This document shows positions 15,230 to 24,445 of a stretch of DNA of 28,654 bases, in pieces. Below the pieces are notes generated by a model, which was not told where the DNA came from, did no database searches, and worked only from the letters and a program-made list of their open reading frames with translations. Made by a program: the position numbers and the translations under genes. The DNA lies in NCBI GenBank assembly GCA_947629125.1, contig CANRCO010000002.1:1-28654 (forward strand), given 5' to 3'. How positions within the stretch are numbered: position 1 is the stretch's first letter; each line of letters opens with the position of its first letter. Source of the DNA: an uncultured Bacilli bacterium. Lineage in GTDB: Bacteria; Bacillota_I; Bacilli_A; RF39; UBA660.

Positions 15230-15649
15230 ATGAATATTGATTATATGAAAATAGCAATTCTAGAAAGTCAGAAAGCATTAAAAAAAAATGAAGTTCCTAT
15301 TGGAGCAGTAATAGTTAAAAATAATAAGATTATTGCTAAAAAATATAATAAAAAAAATATTAAAAATTTTTCTTTATTACATGCTGAAATTTTATGTATT
15401 TATCAAGCTACAAAAAAATTAAAAACATGGAATCTTAATGATTGTGATTTATATGTTACATTAAAACCATGTGAAATGTGTGAAAAAATAATTAAAGAAT
15501 CGCGAATAAAAAATGTTTATTATTTGGCTGATAAATTAAATTATAAAAAAGAATATAATAAAACTAATATTAAAAAAATAGACTATTCTGATTTAGAAAC
15601 AAAATATTTAAAAGAGTTGAATAATTTTTTTAAAAATAAAAGAAAGTGA
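15230..15649 (+). CDS. tadA: tRNA-specific adenosine deaminase TadA, divergent
   Basis: TadA converts A34 to inosine in tRNA-Arg(ACG). The ATG at 15230 (139 residues) is chosen because GAGGTG lies 6 nt upstream. The longer frame runs back through the SRP RNA and parS and is not coding. Zinc and catalytic residues are present: HAE near residue 57, and PCEMC (PCxxC), preceded by the usual LYVTL. The family context EVPIGAVIVKNNKII is also clear. It is divergent after the second cysteine. The normal AGAI...RI..VVYG..D.K.GA.GS region is replaced by EKIIKESRIKNVYYLADKLNYKK, and the glycine-rich segment is missing. It could be another deaminase of the same fold, but its place before dnaX is the standard tadA position. 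Confidence 0.82.
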   Translation: MNIDYMKIAILESQKALKKNEVPIGAVIVKNNKIIAKKYNKKNIKNFSLLHAEILCIYQATKKLKTWNLNDCDLYVTLKPCEMCEKIIKESRIKNVYYLADKLNYKKEYNKTNIKKIDYSDLETKYLKELNNFFKNKRK

Positions 15650-15658
15650 GAAATAATT

Positions 15659-17215
15659 ATGGATTACAAAGTACTATATCGAAAATATCGTCCTCAAGAT
15701 TTTTCTACTGTTGTTGATCAAAAAGAAATAATTGAAATATTAAAAAATAGTGTTAAAAACCAGAAAATATCTCATGCTTATATTTTTTCTGGTCCACGTG
15801 GTACTGGCAAAACAACGACAGCACGAATCTTTGCAAAATATATTAACTGCTTAAATCCTACTGATTCAGGACCATGTAATGAATGTGATATATGTAATCT
15901 AAATCAAGATAATGTTGACATTATAGAAATAGATGCAGCTTCTAACACTAGTGTCGATGATGTTCGAGAAATTATTAACAATGTCAAAATTGCTCCAGCT
16001 TACTCAAAATATAAAGTTTATATTATCGATGAAGTACATATGTTAAGTCCAAGTGCATTTAATGCTTTATTACTAACATTAGAAGAACCACCAAGTAATA
16101 TAGTATTTATCTTTGCTACTACGAATATAGAAAATGTTCCGATAACTATTTTATCTCGCTGTCAAAGATTTGATTTTAAAAAAATCACAGATAGTAGTAT
16201 GTTTGAACATTTAAAAAATATTGCTAAAAAAGAAAAAATAAAAATAGATGAAGATGCTATAAAGGAAATAGTATATTTATCAGATGGTGCTTTAAGAGAT
16301 GCTTTAAGTATTCTAGACCAATTGGCATTTGATAATAAAAAAATTACTTACGATACTGTAGCTAACCATTTAGGTATAATATCTAATAAAAAAATTGCTT
16401 CCTTATTAGATAATATTTTTAACAATAAAATAAATGATGTTTTAACTATCTTAGATGAATTTAAAAATATAAATATAGATTATCGCTATTTACTAAAAAA
16501 ATTATTAGATAATCTAGAAATATTTGCAATTAAAATAAAAAATAATGAATTAAATTATGATTATAGTAAAGTAGTGAATTTAAGTATGGATATAGCTAAT
16601 TTAATAAATCAGATAAATATTAATTTAAATCCATATTCTTTAATAACTATTATATTATTAAATTATTGTGATAATGAGCAACCATTAGAAAATACTAATG
16701 ATAAAAAGAAAATTGAACAAAATACTCAAACTGATGATTCAATCGAAGAAAAAAGTACTTTTGATGAAAATATAAAAAATATAAGAACGAACAATTGTTT
16801 AGTTAATGTCCAAAAAAAATATTTAACATTAATTCAAAATTTTTGGTCTAAATTTATAGGTTCTATTAGTGAAAATAAAAAAATAATGATGTTATTAATA
16901 GATAGTGATGTTGTGGCAGCATCCGATAATTATTTAATAATAACCAATGAATTAGAATCTACTGTTAATTTAATTAATTTAAATTTAGAAACTATAGAAA
17001 ATTTATTTTATAAAGAGTATAATAAAGAATATAAAATGATTTCTTTAACTAAAAATGAATGGTTAAAAGTTAAAGAAGAATATATAAAAAATATAAAAAA
17101 TAAAAAGAAATATCAAATGATTGAAGAAAAAAAGGTGCTAAAAAAGGAAAATAATATTGAGCAAATAGCAACTTCAATATTTGATGAAAGTAAAATTGTT
17201 ATAGAAGGAGAATGA
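15659..17215 (+). CDS. dnaX: DNA polymerase III subunits gamma/tau
   Basis: DnaX forms the motor of the clamp loader and links polymerase to helicase. The 518 residues show Walker A GPRGTGKTT at 45-53, a zinc site C64, C73, C76, C79 in the standard C-x8-C-x2-C-x2-C pattern, the DEVH box at 124-127, and sensor 1/SRC motif SRC at 166-168 followed by QRF. Domain III and a tau-type C-terminal part follow, with low-complexity Asn/Lys/Glu linkers. A slippery A-rich run occurs near the 3' end (about 17127-17134), but it is too close to the stop to give a useful gamma product. The gene is 9 nt after tadA and 4 nt before ebfC. Confidence 0.95.
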   Translation: MDYKVLYRKYRPQDFSTVVDQKEIIEILKNSVKNQKISHAYIFSGPRGTGKTTTARIFAKYINCLNPTDSGPCNECDICNLNQDNVDIIEIDAASNTSVDDVREIINNVKIAPAYSKYKVYIIDEVHMLSPSAFNALLLTLEEPPSNIVFIFATTNIENVPITILSRCQRFDFKKITDSSMFEHLKNIAKKEKIKIDEDAIKEIVYLSDGALRDALSILDQLAFDNKKITYDTVANHLGIISNKKIASLLDNIFNNKINDVLTILDEFKNINIDYRYLLKKLLDNLEIFAIKIKNNELNYDYSKVVNLSMDIANLINQININLNPYSLITIILLNYCDNEQPLENTNDKKKIEQNTQTDDSIEEKSTFDENIKNIRTNNCLVNVQKKYLTLIQNFWSKFIGSISENKKIMMLLIDSDVVAASDNYLIITNELESTVNLINLNLETIENLFYKEYNKEYKMISLTKNEWLKVKEEYIKNIKNKKKYQMIEEKKVLKKENNIEQIATSIFDESKIVIEGE

Positions 17216-17219
17216 TAAT

Positions 17220-17516
17220 ATGAATATGCAAAAATTAATGGCTCAAGCTCAACAAATGCAAAAATCAATTAATCAAAAGAAAGAAAAAATAGAAGCTATG
17301 GAATTTAGTGAATCAACTGAATTAATTGATGTTACTTTTACAGGTGATAAAAAATTAAAATCCGTTAAAATTAAAGCAGAAAGTCTAGATAAAGATGATA
17401 TGGAAGTATTAGAAGATATGATAACCTTAGCTGTAAATAAAGCAATTAATAAGATTGATGAAGAATTTGAGAAAGAAATGGGTGCTTATGGGCAATCATT
17501 AAATGGTTTGTTTTAA
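17220..17516 (+). CDS. ebfC: Nucleoid-associated protein, YbaB/EbfC family
   Basis: EbfC/YbaB proteins are small dimeric DNA-binding proteins that coat the nucleoid. They are nearly always encoded between dnaX and recR, as here. The 98-residue product has the expected start MNMQKLMAQAQQMQKSINQKKEKI, an amphipathic helix rich in Gln and Met. It is followed by the beta region VTFTGDKKLKSVKIKAESL and the C-terminal helix DMEVLEDMITLAVNKAINK. AAGGAG lies upstream inside the end of dnaX. The stop codon TAA shares its last base with the recR ATG. Confidence 0.93.
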   Translation: MNMQKLMAQAQQMQKSINQKKEKIEAMEFSESTELIDVTFTGDKKLKSVKIKAESLDKDDMEVLEDMITLAVNKAINKIDEEFEKEMGAYGQSLNGLF

Positions 17517-18124
17517 TGGCACAAATATATCCTAAAGTTATTGATAATTTAGTTCAAAGTTTTAAAAAATTTCCCGGCATTGGTGAAAAAAATGCCGAAA
17601 GATTGGCTTTATATACATTAGATATGACAGATGATGATAGAATGCTTTTAGCAGATTCATTAACTTTAGTAAAAGAAAAAGTTCAACCTTGTGAAATTTG
17701 TGGATATCTTTGTGAAAGTAATATTTGTAGTATTTGCAGTGATGAACAAAGAAACCAAAATTTAATATGTGTAGTAGAAGATTATAAAAGTGCAGTTTCT
17801 TTTGAAAAGATTGGTAATTATAATGGTACTTATCATATTTTAAATGGTCTAATTTCCCCAATTGATGGAATCAATCCCGAAGATATAAACATTAATTCTT
17901 TACTTAATCGTTTAAAAAAGTTAGATAATCCTGAAATAATATTAGCATTAAAATCAACTATTGAAGGGAAAACAACAACATTATATATTACTAAAAAATT
18001 AGAAAATCAAAAAGTTAAAATATCAAGATTATCTTATGGAATTTCAATTGGAGCAGATATAGATTATTTAGATACTATAACTCTAGATAGAGCATTAGAA
18101 GACCGTAAAATAATTAATGAATAA
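17516..18124 (+). CDS. recR: Recombination protein RecR
   Basis: RecR works with RecO and RecF to load RecA on gapped DNA. The 202-residue protein has the helix-hairpin-helix KFPGIGEKNAERLA near 18-31. A four-cysteine zinc finger follows (C59, C62, C71, C74), then a Toprim domain starting VVEDYKSA near 86, and the C-terminal ATP/dimer region with GISIGADIDYLDTITL. All are standard. It overlaps ebfC by one base (TAATG) and has no clear ribosome site of its own, so it is probably translated by coupling. Confidence 0.96.
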   Translation: MAQIYPKVIDNLVQSFKKFPGIGEKNAERLALYTLDMTDDDRMLLADSLTLVKEKVQPCEICGYLCESNICSICSDEQRNQNLICVVEDYKSAVSFEKIGNYNGTYHILNGLISPIDGINPEDININSLLNRLKKLDNPEIILALKSTIEGKTTTLYITKKLENQKVKISRLSYGISIGADIDYLDTITLDRALEDRKIINE

Positions 18125-18162
18125 AATAGTAAATGATGCATAGAATTTACTAGGTGATTTCT

Positions 18163-18351
18163 ATGAAAAAATTAATATTAGGTTTAATTAAAAAATTGTG
18201 TTTTGGATTAGTCGTAATGTATAGTATAAATATTTTACTTAGTGATCTAAATGTTAATTTACCTTTTAATGTTTTTTCAATAAGTGTATCGACATTTTTG
18301 GGTATTCCCGGAATTGTTAGCCTAGTATTATTAAATATATTTATAATATAG
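18163..18351 (+). CDS. bofA: BofA-family sporulation membrane protein
   Basis: In Bacillus, BofA holds the pro-sigma-K protease SpoIVFB inactive in the outer forespore membrane. The 62-residue product (ATG at 18163, preceded by AGGTGA; a GTG nine bases earlier overlaps that site) has two hydrophobic segments. Its C-terminal half, LNVNLPFNVFSISVSTFLGIPGIVSLVLLNIFII, follows the BofA pattern of hydrophilic turn, P-N, then FLGIPG and an FII end. BofA is next to recR in Bacillus too. It is shorter than the 87-residue Bacillus protein, mainly at the N terminus. A hairpin (18127-18152) lies directly before the ribosome site. The family call is good; its function in this organism is inferred. Confidence 0.85.
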   Translation: MKKLILGLIKKLCFGLVVMYSINILLSDLNVNLPFNVFSISVSTFLGIPGIVSLVLLNIFII

Positions 18352-18359
18352 GTGATTTT

Positions 18360-19193
18360 ATGGAATTAAATAACGAATTAGAAAAATTACTAATAAAAAA
18401 TAAAGATAATAAATTAGCTCATAGTAATTTAATAATCACTAATAATATAGATAAATGTGTATCAGAATTAACGTATGTTATAAAAAATATACTGTGTTCT
18501 GATACTTTTTCATATGAATGTCAAAAATGTAATATATGCCATTTAATTGATGAACAAAGTTTAATGAATTTTTTGATAATTGAACCAGATGGTATGTTTA
18601 TTAAAAAGGAACAAGTTGATAATTTATTAGATAAATTTAAATTAAAACCTGAATTAGTTAGTAAAAATATTTATATCATTAAAAATGCTGAAAAATTAAC
18701 TAAATTTTCTGGTAATCCGATATTAAAATTTATTGAAGACCCTTTAGAAAATACGATTGGATTTTTAGTAACTAATAATATAAATGCTATTTTACCGACT
18801 ATTGTTAGTAGATGTCAAATTACTAAAGTTAATTATGAAGAGGAACAACAAACTAATTTAGAAATTATTGATTTAGCTAATGATTTTATTTATAATATAG
18901 AAAATAATTTTGATGAAATTTTATTTTTTATCAAAGATAATATTTTAATTAAAGAATATGCAAAACAAGATTATATAGCTTTATTTAACGAAATATTCGA
19001 TATTTATTATAATATTTTATTGAAAAAATTAAATCAACAAATTTTAGATGATAAATATAGTTATTTGACAAGTATTAAAATAGCTAAAGTAAAAACAAAA
19101 TTAAAAGTAATTACTGATTACTTAAATAGATTAAATTATAATGTAGATATAAATTTATTTTTAGATAGTTTTGCATATGAAATGAGGTGTTAA
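18360..19193 (+). CDS. holB: DNA polymerase III subunit delta prime
   Basis: Delta prime is the rigid stator of the clamp loader. The 277-residue protein has the zinc cysteines C46, C54, C57, C60 (C-x7-C-x2-C-x2-C). It also has a degenerate nucleotide site with no usable Walker A (HSNLIITNNIDKC where an ATPase would have G-x4-GKT), and the family segment ILKFIEDPLENTIGFLVTNN followed by IVSRCQ, the conserved SRC motif. The lack of a P-loop is normal for delta prime. It starts 8 nt after bofA. The tmk gene that usually precedes holB is not here. Confidence 0.92.
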   Translation: MELNNELEKLLIKNKDNKLAHSNLIITNNIDKCVSELTYVIKNILCSDTFSYECQKCNICHLIDEQSLMNFLIIEPDGMFIKKEQVDNLLDKFKLKPELVSKNIYIIKNAEKLTKFSGNPILKFIEDPLENTIGFLVTNNINAILPTIVSRCQITKVNYEEEQQTNLEIIDLANDFIYNIENNFDEILFFIKDNILIKEYAKQDYIALFNEIFDIYYNILLKKLNQQILDDKYSYLTSIKIAKVKTKLKVITDYLNRLNYNVDINLFLDSFAYEMRC

Positions 19194-19195
19194 CA

Positions 19196-19957
19196 ATGTT
19201 TTATTATAATATTAGATTATCCGATAATAATTTAACTATTGGTGTTTATGAAAAAGAAATTAATAATAATACTTCAGTAGTTATTGAAACTGAACGTGGA
19301 ATGCAATATGGTAAAATTATTTCAGTTTCTAAAAAATCTGATAAAGAAAATAAAATTCTTCGTTTAGCTACTAGTGAAGATACTGATAACTATTTAGCTA
19401 ATTTAAAAATTGCAAAAGAAGCTTTAATATCTGCCAAAAAAGAAGCTAATAATTTAAATTTAAAAATGAATTTTATTGCTGCAGATTTAACTTTAGATAA
19501 AAAACAATTATTATTAATTTACTATGCCGAAGAAAGAATTGATTTTCGTCAGTTAGCTAAAAAATTAGCTAGTCTTTACAAAACAAGAATTGAATTACAT
19601 CAAATAGGAACAAGAGATAAGGCTAAACATATTAGTGGTTGTGGTTTATGTGGCGAAAAATTATGTTGTAGTAGATTTTTAAATCAATTAAATTCCGTTT
19701 CAATGAGTATGGCAAAAAATCAAAATTTAGCTTTAAATCCTACGAAAATAAATGGTGTATGTGGTAGATTATTATGTTGTTTAGCATACGAAGATGAAAA
19801 CTATAGTTTATGTCGTAAAAATTTACCAAAAATAAACGAGGTAGTTAAAACAGAATTTGGTGAAGGAAAAGTAACTAATATTGATATTTTAAATCAAAAA
19901 TATACAGTAGAAATAGATGGCTCACCAATAGAAATCGAATGTAATGCAAACAATTAA
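19196..19957 (+). CDS. ricT: RicT (YaaT), PSP1-domain iron-sulphur regulatory protein
   Basis: RicT (YaaT) forms a complex with RicA and RicF that steers RNase Y in mRNA processing. In Bacillus it supports sporulation, competence and biofilm formation. The start is the ATG at 19196, with GAGGTG just upstream (253 residues); a GTG nine bases earlier would overlap that site. Cysteines that in the Bacillus complex bind iron-sulphur clusters are present: C149, C152, C157, C158 (GCGLCGEKLCC) and C189, C194, C195 (GVCGRLLCC). The N-terminal PSP1-like domain (ERGMQYGKIIS) is typical. It overlaps trmN6 by 14 nt. Bacillus yabA, which normally lies between these two genes, is missing. Confidence 0.93.
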   Translation: MFYYNIRLSDNNLTIGVYEKEINNNTSVVIETERGMQYGKIISVSKKSDKENKILRLATSEDTDNYLANLKIAKEALISAKKEANNLNLKMNFIAADLTLDKKQLLLIYYAEERIDFRQLAKKLASLYKTRIELHQIGTRDKAKHISGCGLCGEKLCCSRFLNQLNSVSMSMAKNQNLALNPTKINGVCGRLLCCLAYEDENYSLCRKNLPKINEVVKTEFGEGKVTNIDILNQKYTVEIDGSPIEIECNANN

Positions 19958-20654
19958 TGATTTATTTGATTATAATTTAAAAATAATTCAAAATGAATTA
20001 AATTTTAAATTTTCTTTAGATTCTATATTATTAGCAGAATTTATAGATTTAGAAAATGTTAATAAAATAGTAGATTTTTGTACAGGAAACGCAGTTATAC
20101 CTTTAATATTATCTACTAAAACAAAAGCAAAAATTTATGGAATTGAATATCAAAAACAAATTTATGATTATGCTTTAAAATCAATAAAAATTAACAATTT
20201 AAATAATCAAATAAATATAATAAATGCTGATGTAAAAAATATAAATAACTTATCTAATTTAGCTAAACCAGATATAATTGTTTGTAATCCACCATATTTT
20301 AAATACCAACAAAATAGTTTAATTAATCAAAATATTGCTAAAACAATAGCTAGACATGAAATTTTAATAGATTTAGAAGATATAATAAAACAAGCAAGTA
20401 ATTTTTTACAAACTAAGAAAAGTTTTTATTTAGTACATCGTTCTAATCGTTTAGATGAAATTATTATATTATGTCATAAATATAATTTAAATGTTAAAAA
20501 AATTTGTTTTGTTTTTACTAAAAAAAATCAAATACAACCTTTATTAGTATTGATTAAAGCAGTTAAAAATAGTCATCCTGGAGTAAAAATAACAAATATT
20601 AATATTAGTGAGTATACAACTTATCAAAATATTTTTAAGGAGGAAAAAAAATGA
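19944..20654 (+). CDS. trmN6: tRNA1(Val) adenine-37 N6-methyltransferase family (YabB/TrmN6)
   Basis: Proteins of this family methylate N6 of adenine 37 in tRNA-Val, using S-adenosylmethionine. The 236 residues show the SAM-binding motif IVDFCTGNAVIPL (42-54), the acidic residue of motif II in IYGIEYQ, and the N6-adenine methyltransferase motif NPPYF at 115-119. The family start, with F-SLDSILLAEF, is also present. The Bacillus homologue YabB sits at the same place. It overlaps ricT by 14 nt and its TGA overlaps the pth ATG. Neighbours yazA (GIY-YIG) and rsmI, which follow it in Bacillus, are absent. The exact tRNA substrate is inferred. Confidence 0.88.
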   Translation: MQTINDLFDYNLKIIQNELNFKFSLDSILLAEFIDLENVNKIVDFCTGNAVIPLILSTKTKAKIYGIEYQKQIYDYALKSIKINNLNNQINIINADVKNINNLSNLAKPDIIVCNPPYFKYQQNSLINQNIAKTIARHEILIDLEDIIKQASNFLQTKKSFYLVHRSNRLDEIIILCHKYNLNVKKICFVFTKKNQIQPLLVLIKAVKNSHPGVKITNINISEYTTYQNIFKEEKK

Positions 20655-21217
20655 AATTAATTGTTGGTTTAGGTAATCATGGAAAAAACTATGAAAATAC
20701 TAGACACAATATTGGTTTTATGGTCATTGATAATTATATTAAATTTTTAGACCAACCAATTAATTGGCAAAATAAATTTCAAGCATTATATACTTGTTTG
20801 ACAATTAACGATGAAAAAATTTATTTTTTAAAACCTCAAACCTATATGAATTTATCAGGAAATTCTGTATTAGAAATAGTTAAATATTTTAAAATTCCTA
20901 TTAAAGATATTTTAATAATTCATGATGATTTAGATTTAGATATAGGAAAATATCGTATTAAATTTAATAGTAGTCATGGTGGACATAATGGCATTAAATC
21001 AGTAATTGAAAATTTGAATACCCAAGAGTTTGCTCAATTAAAAATTGGCATATCAAATAATAAAGATATTCCAACGAGTGATTATGTCTTAGCAAAATTC
21101 GGTAAGAAAGAACTATCAAACTTAAATGAACTAATGCCTATTTTTAACAATATAATTCAAGATTTTATAAAGTATGATATTACAAAATTAATGAATACTT
21201 ATAATAGAAATAAGTGA
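20651..21217 (+). CDS. pth: Peptidyl-tRNA hydrolase
   Basis: Pth releases peptides from tRNAs that fell off the ribosome. At 188 residues it has the normal size. Active-site residues are in place: asparagine in GLGNHGKNY, catalytic histidine H19 in NTRHNIGF, the MNLSG asparagine, aspartate in IIHDDLDLDIGK, and the asparagine in GGHNGIKS. The only unusual spot is histidine for the nearly invariant proline in GLGNPG. AAGGAGG precedes the ATG, which overlaps the trmN6 stop (ATGA). Its own TGA overlaps the GTG start of mfd. The Bacillus gene fin, normally between pth and mfd, is not present. Confidence 0.96.
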   Translation: MKLIVGLGNHGKNYENTRHNIGFMVIDNYIKFLDQPINWQNKFQALYTCLTINDEKIYFLKPQTYMNLSGNSVLEIVKYFKIPIKDILIIHDDLDLDIGKYRIKFNSSHGGHNGIKSVIENLNTQEFAQLKIGISNNKDIPTSDYVLAKFGKKELSNLNELMPIFNNIIQDFIKYDITKLMNTYNRNK

Positions 21218-24200
21218 TAAAATTGGATTTTTTAGAAAAATATTTTACCTATGAAAATAATTTAAATGTATATGGTTTAACTGATGAGTTAAATATTTTT
21301 TACATGCTTAATATTTTTCAAAAAGAAAATAAAAATTTATTAATTGTTGCTAATTCTTTATATGAAGCTAACCAAATATATTCAGCTTTAAAGACACATA
21401 CAGATGATGTACTTTTATTTTTAATGGATGATTTTTTGACTAGTGTAGCAGTAGCAATATCTCCGGAATTAAAAATTAAAAGATTAGAAATATTAGAAGA
21501 ATTACAAACTTCAAATAATAAAAAAATAGTAGTAACCAATTTAATGGGTTATTTAAGATTTTTGCCAAATATTCATGATAAAAATAAAAATCAATTGGAA
21601 TTTGAAATTAATAAAGATATTAATCGTAATGAATTAATTAATATTTTAGATACTTTTGGTTATAAAAAAGAAAGTTTAGTAACAAATACTGCTGAATTTG
21701 CTATACGTGGTTATGTTATAGATATTTTTCCTTTATATGAAGAACATCCAATACGTATTGAATTATTTGGTGATAAAATTGAAGCAATCCGTTATTTTGA
21801 TGAAAACACTCAATTATCACTAAAAAATATCAAAAAAATAAAAATCTTACCAGCTACAGAAATTAAATCAAACACTAATAGTTCTTTATATGATTATATG
21901 CAAGAGCCTTGGGTTATATGGTATGATTATGAACAAATCAAAGCTGCTTATTATCAATTACAACAAGAAATTTTAAATTATTGTAATGCTAATTTTTTAG
22001 CTGGTAATACGAAATTTATGTATAATTTAAATGAAATAACTATTAAAAAACAATTAAATATAAGTAAATTTGATAATCAAATAAAACCATTATTATATTT
22101 TAAAACCCAAGAATTAAAAAATTATAATTTAGATTTTAATCAATTAAATAAAGATATAACTAGTTGGATAGCTAATAAAAAAAAGGTAATATTATGCTTG
22201 TCTAGTGATAAACAAATAAAAAAAATAAGAGAAGAAATAACGCAAAATGTAACATATATTAAAAGGAAAATAAATAAAGGTTTTATTTTTCAAGATTATG
22301 TAGTAATTAGTGAATATGATTTAGAAAATATTAAAAGAGCAAATAATAATTATACAAATAACTTAAAAATAGGTCGTAAGATAAAAGATTTTGACCAAAT
22401 TCAAATTGGGGATTATGTTGTTCATAAAGACCATGGTATAGGTATATATAAAGGAATAGTAACTTTAAATACTAGTGGATTTAGTAAAGATTATATTCAA
22501 ATAAATTATTTAGGCAATGATAAAATATATGTTCCTGTTGAAAAAATAACAACTATTTTTAAATATTCTTCAAAAGATGGCAGTATGCCAAAAATTAATA
22601 AATTAAATTCAAGTAGTTGGTTGAAAACTAAAAGGTCAATCGAAAAAAAGATAAAAGATATTTCACAAGAATTAATTCAACTTTATGCTATACGTAGTAA
22701 AACAAAATCAGATATTTATAAAGATTATCCGGAAGAATTAATATTTGCTAATGAATTTGAATATATGGAAACACCTGACCAATTAAAAGCAATTATAGAT
22801 GTTAATAATGATTTAAAAAGTGCTATACCAATGGACAGATTATTATGTGGTGATGTTGGTTTTGGTAAAACCGAAGTAGCATTTCGGGCAATATTTAAAA
22901 CCGTATTAAATAGTAAACAAGTAATGTACTTATGTCCAACAACTATTCTTTCTAAACAACAATATGAATCAGCAAAATTACGTTTTAAAAATTATCCAGT
23001 GGAAATTGCATTATTAAATCGTTTTACGCCAATTAAAGAAGTAAAAAGAATTTTAACTCAATTAGAAAATGGAGTAATAGATATTATATTTGGTACTCAT
23101 AGATTACTTAGTAATGATATAAAATTTAAAAGATTAGGTCTTTTAGTAGTTGATGAAGAACAACGCTTTGGAGTTACGCATAAAGAAAAAATAAAACAAT
23201 TAAAAAAGGATGTTAATGTCCTAACTTTATCAGCTACTCCGATACCTCGAACTTTAAAGATGGCAATTAGTGGTTTAAGAGATTTATCAATTATAGATAC
23301 ACCACCAACAAATCGTTATCCTATTCAAACATATGTAATTGCCGAAAATGATAATTTAATAAAAGATGCTATTTATAAAGAATTATCACGAAATGGTCAA
23401 ATATTTATTTTATATAATCGTATAGCAAGTATTGATAATATGGTTATAAAAATAAAAACATTAGTACCAGAAGCTACTGTTATGTATGCTCATGGTCAGA
23501 TGACTAAAATAGAATTAGAAAAAATTATGAATGATTTTGTTGAACATAAATTTGATGTATTAATTTGTACAACAATAATTGAAACAGGTATTGATATACC
23601 TAATGCAAATACTTTAATTATTTATGATGCAGATTATTTTGGTTTAAGTCAACTTTATCAAATTCGTGGTCGTGTTGGTCGTAGTGATAAAATAGCATAT
23701 GCTTACTTATTATATGATAAAACAAAAATGTTAAATGATATTGCTATTAAAAGATTAAAAGCCATTAGTGATTTTACCGAATTAGGTAGTGGTTATAAAA
23801 TAGCTATGCGTGATTTAGCAATTCGTGGAGCTGGAGATATTTTAGGTAGTTCTCAAGCTGGTTTTGTCGATTCAATTGGAATAAATATGTATATGCAATT
23901 AATTGAAGATGAATTAAATAAACAAAAAGGTATTACTCCAATTAGTGAAACTGAAGCTGACCAAAGTATCATTAATGTTAATACTCATATTAGTAGTGAA
24001 TATGTTAAAGAGGAAGATATAAAAATTGAAATTCATCAAAAAATTAATGAAATTGACAGTATTGAAAAATTAAAAGAAGTTAAAATAGAATTAGAAGACC
24101 GCTTTGGTAAAATTAATGAAGACATTGAAATTTATATGTATGAAGAATTATTAGAAAAATTAGCTTATAAATTAAATATTAATAAAATTCATCAAACAAA

Positions 24201-24417
24201 AACTGAAATTAATGTAATTTTACCGGATGAAATAACCCAAAACTTAATGGTTGATAAATTTATGTTAAAATTATATAACATTGAACCTAAAATAAATTTA
24301 AGATATGTTAATAAAAAAATTAATATAATTATTAATTTAAGAGTACTAAAAAAACACTATGTTTATGTATTAATTGATATATTTAATTTATTATTAGACC
24401 CAACATATTATAAATAG
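21214..24417 (+). CDS. mfd: Transcription-repair coupling factor Mfd
   Basis: Mfd pushes stalled RNA polymerase off DNA and recruits UvrA for repair. The 1067 residues contain an N-terminal UvrB-like region (residues ~1-300), an RNA-polymerase-interacting domain beginning QIGDYVVHKDHGIGIYKGI, and RecG-like helicase domains. The helicase has Walker A CGDVGFGKTEVAFRA, DEEQRFGV, the SATPIPRTLK motif, and motif VI QLYQIRGRVGRSD. The C-terminal UvrA-regulating domain follows. The length is about 100 residues below the Bacillus protein, chiefly in the N-terminal half and linkers. The start codon is GTG, overlapping the pth stop by 4 nt (GTGA), with only a weak ribosome site, so coupling is likely. 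A TTG nine bases on is an alternative. Confidence 0.96.
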   Translation: MIKLDFLEKYFTYENNLNVYGLTDELNIFYMLNIFQKENKNLLIVANSLYEANQIYSALKTHTDDVLLFLMDDFLTSVAVAISPELKIKRLEILEELQTSNNKKIVVTNLMGYLRFLPNIHDKNKNQLEFEINKDINRNELINILDTFGYKKESLVTNTAEFAIRGYVIDIFPLYEEHPIRIELFGDKIEAIRYFDENTQLSLKNIKKIKILPATEIKSNTNSSLYDYMQEPWVIWYDYEQIKAAYYQLQQEILNYCNANFLAGNTKFMYNLNEITIKKQLNISKFDNQIKPLLYFKTQELKNYNLDFNQLNKDITSWIANKKKVILCLSSDKQIKKIREEITQNVTYIKRKINKGFIFQDYVVISEYDLENIKRANNNYTNNLKIGRKIKDFDQIQIGDYVVHKDHGIGIYKGIVTLNTSGFSKDYIQINYLGNDKIYVPVEKITTIFKYSSKDGSMPKINKLNSSSWLKTKRSIEKKIKDISQELIQLYAIRSKTKSDIYKDYPEELIFANEFEYMETPDQLKAIIDVNNDLKSAIPMDRLLCGDVGFGKTEVAFRAIFKTVLNSKQVMYLCPTTILSKQQYESAKLRFKNYPVEIALLNRFTPIKEVKRILTQLENGVIDIIFGTHRLLSNDIKFKRLGLLVVDEEQRFGVTHKEKIKQLKKDVNVLTLSATPIPRTLKMAISGLRDLSIIDTPPTNRYPIQTYVIAENDNLIKDAIYKELSRNGQIFILYNRIASIDNMVIKIKTLVPEATVMYAHGQMTKIELEKIMNDFVEHKFDVLICTTIIETGIDIPNANTLIIYDADYFGLSQLYQIRGRVGRSDKIAYAYLLYDKTKMLNDIAIKRLKAISDFTELGSGYKIAMRDLAIRGAGDILGSSQAGFVDSIGINMYMQLIEDELNKQKGITPISETEADQSIINVNTHISSEYVKEEDIKIEIHQKINEIDSIEKLKEVKIELEDRFGKINEDIEIYMYEELLEKLAYKLNINKIHQTKTEINVILPDEITQNLMVDKFMLKLYNIEPKINLRYVNKKINIIINLRVLKKHYVYVLIDIFNLLLDPTYYK

Positions 24418-24445
24418 TATAAATATCAAAAATAAAGCCATATTA
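24417..24445 (+). promoter_or_regulatory. Sigma-G-like promoter upstream of spoVT
   Basis: GTATA (24417-24421) and CATATTA (24439-24445) are 17 nt apart. They fit the forespore sigma-G pattern of Bacillus (-35 GHATR, -10 CATnHTA, spacing 17-18). SpoVT is a sigma-G target in Bacillus. No sigma-A promoter of similar quality is seen in this 56-bp gap. The motifs are short and AT-rich, so chance cannot be excluded. Confidence 0.5.

Noticed and set aside
17101..17160. Programmed frameshift in dnaX (A-rich slippery run) giving a gamma form
   Set aside because: It is within about 30 codons of the stop, so the product would be nearly the same. A-runs are everywhere in this DNA.
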